This document shows, piece after piece, positions 1 to 7,676 of a stretch of 13,656 bases of DNA. Made by a program: the position numbers and the translations under genes. How positions within the stretch are numbered: the stretch's first letter is position 1; each line of letters begins with the position of its first letter. The notes under the pieces were generated by a model. It worked only from the letters and a program-made list of their open reading frames with translations, ran no database searches and had not been told where the DNA came from. The DNA comes from Treponema sp. (GTDB taxonomy: Bacteria > Spirochaetota > Spirochaetia > Treponematales > Breznakiellaceae): contig JAIRRU010000017.1 in the NCBI GenBank assembly GCA_031255815.1, positions 1 through 13,656 of the forward strand, written 5' to 3'.

Positions 1-172
1 CCATTTCGCCCCAGCAGACCTGATCGACAGTTACCATGGGACGCTCGGGCTTAAGGCCGTTGAGCTTGCGCCAGAGCCGCCGCTTTTCTTCCTGAACGGG
101 GAGGGCCGCGATTTCCGCAACCTTCGAGGCCAGTTCCCGCAGAATAATCCGGTCTTTTTCGTTTGCCGCCAA
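1..172 (-). CDS. URO-D/corrinoid methyltransferase-like protein, N-terminal fragment
   Basis: The first 57 codons of a gene that runs off the left edge. It starts at a TTG (172-170), chosen because a strong ribosome site, AAGGAGAAC, lies 4 bases upstream and the reading frame is open from there. The N-terminus is an amphipathic helix, followed by LWRKLNGLKPERPMV and then DQVCWGEM. This leader (Leu-Trp-Arg-x-x-Asn-x-Leu-x-Pro-x-Arg-Pro, then a Trp-x-Glu-Met) is what I recall from uroporphyrinogen-decarboxylase-fold proteins of anaerobes, a group that includes methylcobamide:CoM-type methyltransferases rather than true haem enzymes. The catalytic part lies outside the window, so substrate and zinc ligands cannot be judged. 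It is separated from the permease gene upstream by 145 bases and could be a separate transcription unit. Confidence 0.6.
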   Translation of the reverse strand, partial: MAANEKDRIILRELASKVAEIAALPVQEEKRRLWRKLNGLKPERPMVTVDQVCWGEM

Positions 173-176
173 GATT

Positions 177-185
177 GTTCTCCTT
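177..185 (-). promoter_or_regulatory. Ribosome binding site that fixes a TTG start
   Basis: AAGGAGAAC on the minus strand, 4 bases before the TTG at 172. No ATG or GTG in this frame lies close enough to use it, so the site decides the start of the partial left-edge gene. A TGGTATTAT string just upstream (minus strand, 198-190) resembles an extended -10 element, but it sits so close to the ribosome site that it may be chance. Confidence 0.6.
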
Positions 186-284
186 ACCAATAATACCAGG
201 ATGAACCAGTTCCGTGATTTCATCAATACCGGCATCCCCGCCGGAGCACAGCCGTTCCGCGCAGAGGCAACGCGCAGTGTTCCT

Positions 285-300
285 TGCCCGCCGCGGGGCA
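285..300 (-). terminator. Small GC hairpin after the lolE-like gene, weak terminator candidate
   Basis: TGCCC and GGGCA form a perfect 5-base stem with a 6-base loop, 17 bases past the stop of the permease gene. There is no run of U after it on the minus strand, so it is not a textbook intrinsic terminator. It could still slow polymerase or protect the 3' end. The rest of the gap 173-317 shows nothing else I can support. Confidence 0.25.
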
Positions 301-317
301 GGGGCGGAGGGCTTTGC

Positions 318-1610
318 CTAATACTTCCGCAGCAGATCCAGGGGCTTAAGCCTTCCCGCCCGGCGGGCGGGGATCCAGGAGGCGGCGACGGAACAGAGGA
401 TGGTAAAAAGCCCGATAAGGAACACCATGACCCAGTCGATGGTTATGGGGATGGTCTCAAGGTAATAGCCGGGATCGAGGAGCTTTACCGCCCCGCCGCG
501 GAAAAGGCCGGAAAAAAAGCTGAGCGTTTTTTCCAGGCCCCTGATAGCTTCGTTGATAAAACGGCCCAGCAGGAGGCCGGCCCCGATGCCCGTTACGGCG
601 CCCGCGGTTCCGGTAAGAAAGCTCCCCCACAGGAACACTTTTTCCGTATCTTTGGGGCTTGCCCCGGCGGCCTTGAGTACGGCAATGTCCCGCTGCCGCT
701 CGATTACCAGCATAGAGGTGGCGGAGGAAACGTTCACCGCCGCCACGATCACTATCAGCGCCATGATAAAGAGGAGGAGCTGCCGGGTAGACTCGTAGGA
801 ACTGTACTGGGATCGCTGGAGATTCGCCCAGGTATAGACGCCGAAACCCGGCCCCAGGGTAAAGGCAAGGTTCCTGGCGACCCGGTCGGCGTCCCGGTAG
901 GGATCGTCAATTTTTACCGTCAGGTAGGAACTGGACATTTCGGAAGGCAGGGCCCGCCCGCCCCCTTCCCAGTTGAGGATGCACCACAGGGAATCCAGCA
1001 CCCGGTAACCGGAGGACACGATGCCCCGAACCGTAAAGACCGTCATGCGGGGGATGGTTCTTCCGTCTTCGGTGTTCCGGATCGTCATGATCCTTACCGG
1101 GGAACCTACTTCGGCGCCGATACCCGCGGCAAGCCCTTCGCCCAGAACCACGTCCCGGTCAGTCTTGGGAAAGCTCTCCCCCTCAAGGGTTACCAGGAAA
1201 CGGGAACTGCCCTCGTCTTCCCAGAAGGCGCTATCCACCGCCCGGATGGTGGCCCCGTTTTTCCCGTCTTTTCCTATCAGCACCCCAATGCCCCGCCGCT
1301 CCGGCCAGACCCCCCGGACGCCCGGGACGGAGGCCGCCAGAGCGATGCTGTCTTCTATTTCGCCGGGATCAAGGTAATTGTAGGCCTGGATATGCCCGGT
1401 TCCCAGTTCGATGTAACGATCCGTAATGCCCCGGATCATGCCGTCCGCCACTATCAGGGTAACCACAATGGGAACAAGGCTGAGGGCGATACCCGTCGCG
1501 GCCCCCCGGTGGTAGCGGCCCCCCTCGCGGGCCCTGCCCTGACGATACCGGAGGGCGATAAAAAAAGCGGCTCCGGTCTTTATGGACGGTTCCGCGCCCC
1601 GCCCCTTCAC
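318..1610 (-). CDS. lolE: LolE-like ABC transporter permease (FtsX/MacB fold)
   Basis: Inner-membrane subunit of a lipoprotein-releasing ABC exporter; with the neighbouring ATPase and second permease it should extract mature lipoproteins from the inner membrane. The protein is 430 residues, close to the usual 400-420. Four membrane segments are visible at about 37-60, 276-300, 327-350 and 393-414. A large periplasmic domain sits between the first and second. The cytoplasmic loop after segment two carries ERQRDIAVLKAAGAS (304-318), the FtsX-family coupling motif, and the C-terminus ends in a Pro-x-x-x-Leu-Arg motif typical of the family. The start is GTG at 1610, overlapping the lolD stop as GTGA, with a GAGGGAAGG stretch upstream. 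The N-terminus is longer and more basic than in most LolE proteins. Calling it E rather than C is by position only; the other permease matches LolC/E more closely. Confidence 0.8.
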   Translation of the reverse strand: MKGRGAEPSIKTGAAFFIALRYRQGRAREGGRYHRGAATGIALSLVPIVVTLIVADGMIRGITDRYIELGTGHIQAYNYLDPGEIEDSIALAASVPGVRGVWPERRGIGVLIGKDGKNGATIRAVDSAFWEDEGSSRFLVTLEGESFPKTDRDVVLGEGLAAGIGAEVGSPVRIMTIRNTEDGRTIPRMTVFTVRGIVSSGYRVLDSLWCILNWEGGGRALPSEMSSSYLTVKIDDPYRDADRVARNLAFTLGPGFGVYTWANLQRSQYSSYESTRQLLLFIMALIVIVAAVNVSSATSMLVIERQRDIAVLKAAGASPKDTEKVFLWGSFLTGTAGAVTGIGAGLLLGRFINEAIRGLEKTLSFFSGLFRGGAVKLLDPGYYLETIPITIDWVMVFLIGLFTILCSVAASWIPARRAGRLKPLDLLRKY

Positions 1611-2362
1611 GGGGCCCTTCCCTCAAGGGCGGGATCCGCCAGGATCCCTCCTTCCAGGTTGTAACGGACAGAGGAGCGGGCCGCGACTTTTTCATCGTGG
1701 GTTACCACTACCAGGGTTTTCCCCCGTTTCTCCGCTCCGGCGTAGAGAAGTTCCGCCACCACGGCGCTGTTGTCCGGATCCAGATTCCCGGTGGGCTCGT
1801 CGGCCAGCACCAGATCGGGATCGTTCACCATGGAGCGGGCCACGGCAACCCGCTGCCGTTCCCCGCCGGAAAGCTGGGAGGGGTAGTGGCCCAAACGGTT
1901 GTCCATCCGCACATCGGCCAGAAGGGCCCTTGCCTTTTCCAGGGCCTCCTTTTTTTTCATCCCCGCGATATAGGCGGGAAGCATCACGTTTTCCAGGGCG
2001 GTAAAATCCTTGAGGAGGTAGTGGAACTGAAAGATGAATCCCACCCGGCGGCTCCGGTAAAGGGAGAGGCCGCTTTCCGAAAGGGAAGTTATCTCCATTT
2101 CCCCCACGGTAACGGTTCCCGAATCGGTCCGGTCAAGACCCCCCAGGATATTGAGCAGGGTGCTCTTGCCGCTGCCGCTTTGCCCGGTTACCGCCACCGC
2201 CTCCCCCCGGCGTATAGAGAAACTTACCCCCCGCAGGATGTGCAGGGTTTCCGTGCCGGAAATGTAGCTCTTGACAATGCCTTCAATCCGGACAAGAACA
2301 TCCCCGCCGGGGCCCGGCTCCCCGGGGGGGACGGGATCGCTGGGGAACAGGGGATCACTCAT
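1607..2362 (-). CDS. lolD: LolD, ATPase of the lipoprotein-releasing exporter
   Basis: Cytoplasmic ATPase that powers release of lipoproteins from the inner membrane. All ABC motifs are present: Walker [10 protein letters not shown] (60-68), Q-loop in FIFQFHYLL (109-117), signature LSGGERQ (164-170), Walker B LVLADE (184-189), D-loop NLD (193-195) and switch His in VVTHD (219-223). The Q-loop context [16 protein letters not shown] is characteristic of LolD rather than of other MacB-class ATPases. The first 25 residues are a Pro/Gly-rich extension before the ABC fold. The start ATG at 2362 has GGAGGT 8 bases upstream, lying inside the end of the lolC-like gene. The gene overlaps both neighbours: 8 bases with the gene before and 4 with the gene after, so translation of the three subunits is probably coupled. 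Confidence 0.93.
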   Translation of the reverse strand: MSDPLFPSDPVPPGEPGPGGDVLVRIEGIVKSYISGTETLHILRGVSFSIRRGEAVAVTGQSGSGKSTLLNILGGLDRTDSGTVTVGEMEITSLSESGLSLYRSRRVGFIFQFHYLLKDFTALENVMLPAYIAGMKKKEALEKARALLADVRMDNRLGHYPSQLSGGERQRVAVARSMVNDPDLVLADEPTGNLDPDNSAVVAELLYAGAEKRGKTLVVVTHDEKVAARSSVRYNLEGGILADPALEGRAP

Positions 2363-3710
2363 CGCGCAGCACCTCCGCGGGTTTCATCGTCGATACCTGC
2401 CCCGAGGCGAACCACGCGGCGAACAGGGCGGAGAGAAACCCGAATAAAAAAATGAGAACCACCTCGCGGGCGATGATCCGGGAGGGAATTTCCTTGATAT
2501 AAAACACGGCGGGGGAAAAAACCGCGAAATCCTCCTGCCCGGAAAAGGAACCGCTCAGAACATTCGCCAGGCCGATAATGCCGTTCACCGCCTTTTCAAT
2601 AAGGCTGAAGAAGAAGGGGATATGGGAAGCCACCAGCAGCCCCAGGATCAGCCCGGCTCCGGCACCGGTAAAGCCGATGATCAAGCCGTCGCAGACGAAC
2701 ACCAGCCTGACCGCCTTGTCGGCGGCGCCCACCGCCCGCAGCAAGCCTATTTCTTCCCGGCGTTCAAGAACCGCGCGGCGCTGGGCCTGGAATATATTGA
2801 GCCCCACCACCACGAAGATAAGCCCCACCAGGATAAACATGAACAGTTTTTCCGTACGCAGGGCGCCGAAGAAGGCCCGGTTGTAGTCCCGCCAGGCGCT
2901 GAAAACAATGCCCCCGAAATCCCCTTCCGCGCCGCCGGCAAAGGATCTTTCAATAGCGGCAAGGGCGCTTCGGTCTTGCCAGCGATCCCGGAGCTTTAGC
3001 CCCAGGCTCAGCCCTTCCCCCGCAAGCTCCCGCCCGGCTTCCAGGTTGATAAAAGCCCAACCCAGATCGTACTCGTAGAAGCCGCAGCGGAATATTCCGG
3101 TAACGGTAAATTCCTTTACCTGGGCGGGATCCTCGCCGGGGTCTCCGGCGGGCGCGGCCTGTTCGTCCGGAAGCCGGAAGAGTCCCGGAATGGACAGCAG
3201 GGTCAGCTTGTCCCCCAGCCGCAGCTGGAGGGATCGGGCCAGCTCCGCGCCCAGCAGGATGGAAGCGGCCCCGCTAAGATCGAAGGAGCCCGCCTCTATG
3301 TCGAGCTTCGCCGCCATGGCCGGATCCCGGGCCAGGACATCCGGGGGCAGGCAGCGGACCAGGACGGCGTGCTGGGTATTGCGCCTGCCCCGGACCAGGC
3401 TCTGGAATTCCCGGAAGGGAACCGCGGATACCAGGCCCGGCAGCCCCCGCAGCCGCTCTTCCAGAAGGCCGGCCTTTTCGGGGGGGAAGTTCTCCGCCCG
3501 CAGGTGGTAGGAGGATATTTCAATAATGCTTTCGATAAAGCCAAGCTGGAACCCGTTCATTACCGCCAGTATCACGATAAGGGCCAGAACCCCCGTAGCG
3601 ATCCCCAGGACGGACAGAACCGGGGAAGGGGAATTGCGGCGGCCCCGGCTTACATAGCGGGAGGCCATAAAGCCTATCCAGAACGAATAACCGGAAAAGC
3701 GCGGGATCAT
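2355..3710 (-). CDS. lolC: LolC-like ABC transporter permease
   Basis: Second permease of the lipoprotein-releasing complex, 451 residues. The N-terminus follows the LolC/LolE pattern closely: basic residues in RYVSRGRR (18-25), then a first membrane segment (about 29-51) that ends in MNGF (51-54). A periplasmic domain follows (about 60-285). The stretch around 273-305, WRDYN then FFGALRTEKLFMFILVGLI, is the conserved entry to the second membrane segment. The coupling loop holds ERREEIGLLRAVGA (316-329), and segments three and four lie at about 336-361 and 415-435. The ATG at 3710 overlaps the upstream stop as ATGA and has GGAAGG 4 bases before it. There is an extra Pro/Ala/Asp-rich insert at about 181-198. 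Paired with the permease at 318-1610, this suggests a heterodimeric exporter. Confidence 0.88.
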   Translation of the reverse strand: MIPRFSGYSFWIGFMASRYVSRGRRNSPSPVLSVLGIATGVLALIVILAVMNGFQLGFIESIIEISSYHLRAENFPPEKAGLLEERLRGLPGLVSAVPFREFQSLVRGRRNTQHAVLVRCLPPDVLARDPAMAAKLDIEAGSFDLSGAASILLGAELARSLQLRLGDKLTLLSIPGLFRLPDEQAAPAGDPGEDPAQVKEFTVTGIFRCGFYEYDLGWAFINLEAGRELAGEGLSLGLKLRDRWQDRSALAAIERSFAGGAEGDFGGIVFSAWRDYNRAFFGALRTEKLFMFILVGLIFVVVGLNIFQAQRRAVLERREEIGLLRAVGAADKAVRLVFVCDGLIIGFTGAGAGLILGLLVASHIPFFFSLIEKAVNGIIGLANVLSGSFSGQEDFAVFSPAVFYIKEIPSRIIAREVVLIFLFGFLSALFAAWFASGQVSTMKPAEVLRDE

Positions 3711-5053
3711 GGGGCCTTCCCGGACGCGGAGGAGCGTATCCGCTCCTCGGAGATCTTTCTGCCGTTTTCCCAGCGCGCCCTGAGCATAAGCTGGCCGTCC
3801 ATATAGAGTTCTTCCACTTCGATATCGCCTTCCCGGAGGACGCGCCGCTCAAGGTTTTCCTTCCGGTAGTTTCGTTCTTCTATCCGGTCGCCGTCGGCGT
3901 TGTAACGGTATTCCACACGCCGTTCGTCTTCCCCGGCCTTCCATATCACCTGGGCCAGCCGATCCCCCGCCCAGATATTGGTGAGCTCCCCTACTACCTG
4001 GCCCTCGCTGTCCATCCGGGTTTCCGAGAGGATCCGCCCCCGCTGGTCGGTATTATACACTACCCGGTAAGCCGGATCCATGAATATATCCGCAAGGGAC
4101 TCGCTGCCGTAGGCCAGGGCGGGGTTTACAAATTCCCTTTCATAAACCGAATCGAGAATCCGGTGGGGAAAGCGGAGGCGGGTCATGGGATCGCCTTCCA
4201 GCGGCTCATGGTAAACCCGTTCAATGGCCCGCAGGGAACCGGATCTGCTGTACCGATAGTAATCGGTGCAGACAAGCCGTTCCTCCGGCTCGGGTTCGGG
4301 CTCGGATTCAGGCTCCTGATCGGGTTCGGGCTCCGGATCGGGGGATACGGCAGCCGGATTTTCCGGCCCGGCGGCGGCTTCCTCCCCGGCGCCCTCCCCC
4401 TCCGGCAAAACTTCGGCCTCCGAAACCGGGGGGGATTTCCGCGTTGTTTCCGCCCGGATCAGAATCTGCCGCCGATAGAAGTAGCTTACCCCGGTCTCTC
4501 CGCCGTCGTCCTGAAAGCGCCTTTCTTCGGTAAGAAGCCCGTCCCCATCGTAAAACTCGATAAAACCCGAGGGGACAGGCTCCCCGCCCTCCGCCGCGCT
4601 TTCTTCCGCGCCGCCCGCCGGATCGTCCGGAGGAAGCGCGCCCTCTTCAGCCGCTTCCTCATCCTCCGGGGGAGGGTCAACAAACACGGCTACCAGCCGG
4701 GTTACCCGCCCCTCGTCCAGGAAGATCCACTGCCGCCGGGACTCGGCCCCCTCGGCGTAGAGTACGCGGACTTCAATATCCCAGGGTTCCCGGTAGTATT
4801 CCCGCAGCTTTTCGGGAAGCTCCGGGGGCGCCGCCCGGCCGATCATCAGGCTGTACTTGCTCCGCAGGGCCGTAAGGCGGGAAGAGGCGGGTTCCAGCGC
4901 CATACCCCCGGCGTTGGAGATGTACCATCTTTCCCCGGAGGCGGGGCCGCCTGCCTCCTGGGCGGAAATTCCGGCCTCCGGCAGGCTTAGCGAAAGGGAG
5001 AAGAGGGCCCAAAGGATCCGCCAGCCCCGCAAAAACCCCGGCTCTTTCCGCAC
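3707..5053 (-). CDS. Secreted protein with YD/MORN-like repeats and Glu-Pro tract
   Basis: I do not recognise a named family. From the GTG at 5053 the product has 448 residues with a signal peptide: basic start RKEPGFLRGWR, a hydrophobic stretch WALFSLSLSL and a likely cut after GISA, so it should be periplasmic or at the outer membrane. An N-terminal domain (about 35-130) is followed by two acidic, low-complexity linkers. The second has alternating Glu-Pro (about 238-258). The C-terminal half is built of short strand-turn-strand units such as YYRYSRSGSLRAIERV, VYNTDQRGRILSETR, YRYNADGDRIEERNY and LYMDGQLMLRARWENGRK, resembling YD or MORN/YwqK repeats. The frame is also open from a TTG at 5116 inside ftsY. 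A TTG at 5032 has GGAAAGAG before it and would keep a shorter signal peptide. It ends in a 4-base overlap with the lolC-like gene, so it may serve envelope assembly. Confidence 0.75.
   Translation of the reverse strand: MRKEPGFLRGWRILWALFSLSLSLPEAGISAQEAGGPASGERWYISNAGGMALEPASSRLTALRSKYSLMIGRAAPPELPEKLREYYREPWDIEVRVLYAEGAESRRQWIFLDEGRVTRLVAVFVDPPPEDEEAAEEGALPPDDPAGGAEESAAEGGEPVPSGFIEFYDGDGLLTEERRFQDDGGETGVSYFYRRQILIRAETTRKSPPVSEAEVLPEGEGAGEEAAAGPENPAAVSPDPEPEPDQEPESEPEPEPEERLVCTDYYRYSRSGSLRAIERVYHEPLEGDPMTRLRFPHRILDSVYEREFVNPALAYGSESLADIFMDPAYRVVYNTDQRGRILSETRMDSEGQVVGELTNIWAGDRLAQVIWKAGEDERRVEYRYNADGDRIEERNYRKENLERRVLREGDIEVEELYMDGQLMLRARWENGRKISEERIRSSASGKAP
4282..4343. repeat. Hexanucleotide-type tract coding Glu-Pro repeats
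   Basis: About ten imperfect copies of a 6-base unit (plus strand GGCTCG/GGTTCG and variants with GATTCA, GGATCG), in frame, coding alternating Glu and Pro with some Asp, Gln and Ser. The unit length is a multiple of three, so copy-number change would alter linker length without a frameshift. In the protein it should form a stiff, extended, acidic spacer between two domains. Confidence 0.7.
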
Positions 5054-5087
5054 CCGCGGGTTTTTACGCGCGAAACGCGGCAAACCG

Positions 5088-6017
5088 CTAGTCAAGGCCG
5101 GTAAATTCCCTGACAAATCCGGAAGGGTCGAAGGGCCTGATGTCCTCGTACTTTTCCCCCTCGCAGAGGTAGACGACCGGAAGCCCCAGTTCAGCCATAA
5201 GGGAAAAAACCACGCCGCCTTTAGCCCCCGAATCGTACTTGGTCAGGATTACCCCGTCCAGGGAAACGGCCTGGTGGAAGGTCTCCGCCTGGGCAAGGGC
5301 GTTGCGCCCCGTGGTGGCGTCCAGCACCAGGTACTTGAGGTATTCCCCGCCGGGGCCTTTCCCGCCGCCCAGGGCCTTGGTTTCCACCACCCGGTCTATC
5401 TTCTTGAGCTCCTCCACCAGAGCGGCCCTGGTATGCATCCGGCCCGCGGTATCGGCAAGCACAAGATCCCCGCCGCCGGCAAGGGCCGCCTCGATCGCGT
5501 CGTAGACCACCGCGGCGCTATCCCCGCCGTGCTGGTGGGCCACCACCCTCAGCCCCAGCCGTTCCCCGTGGATCTTAAGCTGATCGATGGCGGCGGCCCG
5601 GAAGGTATCCGCCGCCGCCAGGATGGGCTTCCTGCCCTGGAGATCCCGGAAGTACCGGGCCAGTTTCGCCGCGCTCGTGGTCTTGCCCACCCCGTTTACC
5701 CCCAAAAGCAGTACCACCGTCAGGGGGGACGCGCCCGGCGTTCTTCCCGGCGCCGTCCCGCCGGGCGAAAGCGCCTTGCCGCCTTCCCGGAGGCCGGCTT
5801 CGAGCAGCTCCGCCAGGGCGGCCCTTACCTTTTCCGGATCGCCGATCCCCTCTTTTTTGCAGTAAGCGCGCAGTTTATCCGCGGTTTTCATGGCTTCCGC
5901 GGCGCCGAAGTCCCCTTCCACCAGGAGATCCGTAAGATCCTCAAAGAGTTCCTCCGAGACAGATTTACGGATACCGAAGAAATTTTTTAACCGTTCAGCA
6001 AAACCGCCCGCCTTCAT
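5088..6017 (-). CDS. ftsY: FtsY, signal recognition particle receptor GTPase
   Basis: SRP receptor that brings ribosomes making membrane proteins to the SecYEG channel. The 309 residues hold a short helical N domain (about 1-95) and a full G domain: GVNGVGKTT (106-114, P-loop), DTFRAAA (137-143, insertion box), DTAGR (189-193), TKYD (259-262) and GEKYEDIRPF (287-296). The ADTFRAAAIDQLK stretch and the short C-terminus without an M domain separate it from Ffh. The long acidic A domain of enterobacterial FtsY is absent, as in many bacteria. Residue 261 is Tyr where FtsY/Ffh usually have Leu; the Asp that reads the guanine is kept. The ATG at 6017 has AAGGAGAG 4 bases upstream. The loop at 214-224 is Gly-rich and slightly long. 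The gene sits 54 bases after the preceding one in the operon. Confidence 0.96.
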   Translation of the reverse strand: MKAGGFAERLKNFFGIRKSVSEELFEDLTDLLVEGDFGAAEAMKTADKLRAYCKKEGIGDPEKVRAALAELLEAGLREGGKALSPGGTAPGRTPGASPLTVVLLLGVNGVGKTTSAAKLARYFRDLQGRKPILAAADTFRAAAIDQLKIHGERLGLRVVAHQHGGDSAAVVYDAIEAALAGGGDLVLADTAGRMHTRAALVEELKKIDRVVETKALGGGKGPGGEYLKYLVLDATTGRNALAQAETFHQAVSLDGVILTKYDSGAKGGVVFSLMAELGLPVVYLCEGEKYEDIRPFDPSGFVREFTGLD

Positions 6018-6071
6018 ACGCTCTCCTTGGGAACCAGCAGCTTGTCGCGCTTCGCGCCTAAACTCCCCGGC

Positions 6072-7628
6072 CTACTTTACCATCACCGGGGCGTCTTCGC
6101 CGGCAATGTAGATATACCGGCCCATTTGGATAAACTCCACTAAAACCGCCAGGCTGACCAGAGCGATACTCCCTACGGACAGGTAGCTTGCCTGGAGGGC
6201 GGAATCGTACATATCCATATTGGGGTTGGGGCTCAGCCTAAGGGAATCGTACTGGGTCTGGAAGTTTCCGTAGAGCATCCACGCGGCTATGCCGGTTATC
6301 CAGGTTCCGCCCCAGGCCCAGTAGTACTGCCGCCTAACCCGGTCTACCCTGTCCTCCCCCAAGGGCAGAGGCCGGGTATAAAGCACAAGTTTGTTATCCT
6401 CAAGAAAACTCTTTCCCCCGAAAATGCCCCCGGGCCGGTTTCGCGAAGACCCCGCCGGCAGGGAATCGATCCTGTTACCGGGGGGCTTTACGGGGAACAC
6501 CAGTTCCACTGCCTCCTCATGGGGGCTTTCCGCGTACAGATGCTCAAGCCGGTTCAGGGGCAGCATCAGGGTAAGGGGGGTTTCCCCCATGTACTGGGCC
6601 CCAAGGTATAGGGAAAGCTCGGTTTCCCCGCCGGATTCAACGTGTACCGGCTGGAGATCCAGGGGCCGGGGATTCGCCTCTATCTCCGTAAGTTCCCCGC
6701 TTTTCAGCTCCGCCTCGCCCCGGACGCTCTCGTGGCCCGCGCTGAGAATTTCCACCGTTACCTTGCCGGGGGGGCGTTCCCGGCGCTCCAGTTCCCCCTG
6801 GGCGGCAAAAGAGCCGTTTACCAGGATCACGGATTCGGGAAGCCCGGTCCTTACCGCAAGCTCCGCCGGCGCGGCGCCCGAAACCGCCGCAGTAAGCCGG
6901 CTTGAAAGATCCGCCGAGACGGTCACCATGTCGTCGGGAGAAAAGATAATCCGGTCTTCGTATATATAGCCGCCGGTATAGGCGGCGTAAAGCTTCAGGG
7001 CTATGTAGATCCTGCCGTAATATTCGCTGACCGTTCCCGCAAGAAAGGCGTCGGCCCTTTGATCCTGGCAAAAGCGGTATTCCCTTCCGGCTGCCGGAGG
7101 GCTGGGGAAATCGCCGTTCCGGTTTCCCTGGGTAAACTGAAAAACCGGCTCTCTTTCCACCGGGGGTTTTTCCGCCTCCGTCTTCCGCAGTTCCTCTTCC
7201 AGTTTTTTTATTTCCTCTTCGGTTTTTTTAAGGTTGCGGCGGTAAAGCCATTCCGGATCCCCCCGGTAAAACAGCCTGTCCCGCTCCTCCCGCTTCGCCG
7301 CCAGGGCCTTGGCGGCGGCCCCCTGATCCCGGGCCCAGGCGCGGCCCTCGTACCAGGCGTACTCGGGGGACACCCGGATCCGGTAACTTACCGAACCCAG
7401 GGAATCCACCAGGCCCCGCTGGAGCAGTTCCCCGACGACCCTGCGGGACTCCGGCAGGGCGGACACGTCGAAGGCGGTTACCGCGAGAACCCATTCGGGA
7501 TCCCGGGCTTCCTTTGCCCCGCCCTCCTCTTTTTTACCCCGGGGGAAGAGGAGCGCGGCGGAGAGTAAAAAGAGCAAAAAAAGTAAAACCGGAAAAAAAA
7601 ACGGAACCGGCCGCCGGCTTAAAAACAA
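6072..7628 (-). CDS. Membrane-anchored protein with FlgO/TolB-like and PEGA-like parts
   Basis: No named family recognised. From the TTG at 7628 the product has 518 residues; this start is preferred because GGGAGAAGGAT lies directly before it. A GTG at 7652 would add eight residues but has a poorly spaced ribosome site. A basic start and a long hydrophobic run (about 10-28) form a membrane anchor or uncleaved signal. Residues about 44-85 and 190-250 (FLAGTVSEYYGRIYIALKL and the following strand) resemble the FlgO/TolB-N/CsgG fold used by envelope proteins. Between them is a charged coiled coil (about 105-155). Residues about 266-360 look like one or two PEGA-type beta domains (VILVNGSF, then a YMGETPLTL strand). 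Two further membrane segments lie near 439-455 and 482-502. The end is therefore probably in the inner membrane with the central domains outside. It lies 48 bases after prfB. Confidence 0.72.
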   Translation of the reverse strand: MFLSRRPVPFFFPVLLFLLFLLSAALLFPRGKKEEGGAKEARDPEWVLAVTAFDVSALPESRRVVGELLQRGLVDSLGSVSYRIRVSPEYAWYEGRAWARDQGAAAKALAAKREERDRLFYRGDPEWLYRRNLKKTEEEIKKLEEELRKTEAEKPPVEREPVFQFTQGNRNGDFPSPPAAGREYRFCQDQRADAFLAGTVSEYYGRIYIALKLYAAYTGGYIYEDRIIFSPDDMVTVSADLSSRLTAAVSGAAPAELAVRTGLPESVILVNGSFAAQGELERRERPPGKVTVEILSAGHESVRGEAELKSGELTEIEANPRPLDLQPVHVESGGETELSLYLGAQYMGETPLTLMLPLNRLEHLYAESPHEEAVELVFPVKPPGNRIDSLPAGSSRNRPGGIFGGKSFLEDNKLVLYTRPLPLGEDRVDRVRRQYYWAWGGTWITGIAAWMLYGNFQTQYDSLRLSPNPNMDMYDSALQASYLSVGSIALVSLAVLVEFIQMGRYIYIAGEDAPVMVK

Positions 7629-7676
7629 ATCCTTCTCCCAAAAAAGCCCCACGGGCTCCCGGCTCGCGCCTCCCCG

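Noticed and set aside
201..1664. A 487-codon plus-strand open frame opposite the LolE-like gene
   Set aside because: It is longer than the real gene but is Pro/Gly/Arg-rich with no recognisable domain. The minus frame has the FtsX-family motifs and four membrane segments. Long antisense frames are expected at this GC content.
4857..5990. A 377-codon plus-strand frame opposite ftsY
   Set aside because: Antisense to an unmistakable FtsY; low-complexity composition and no domain.
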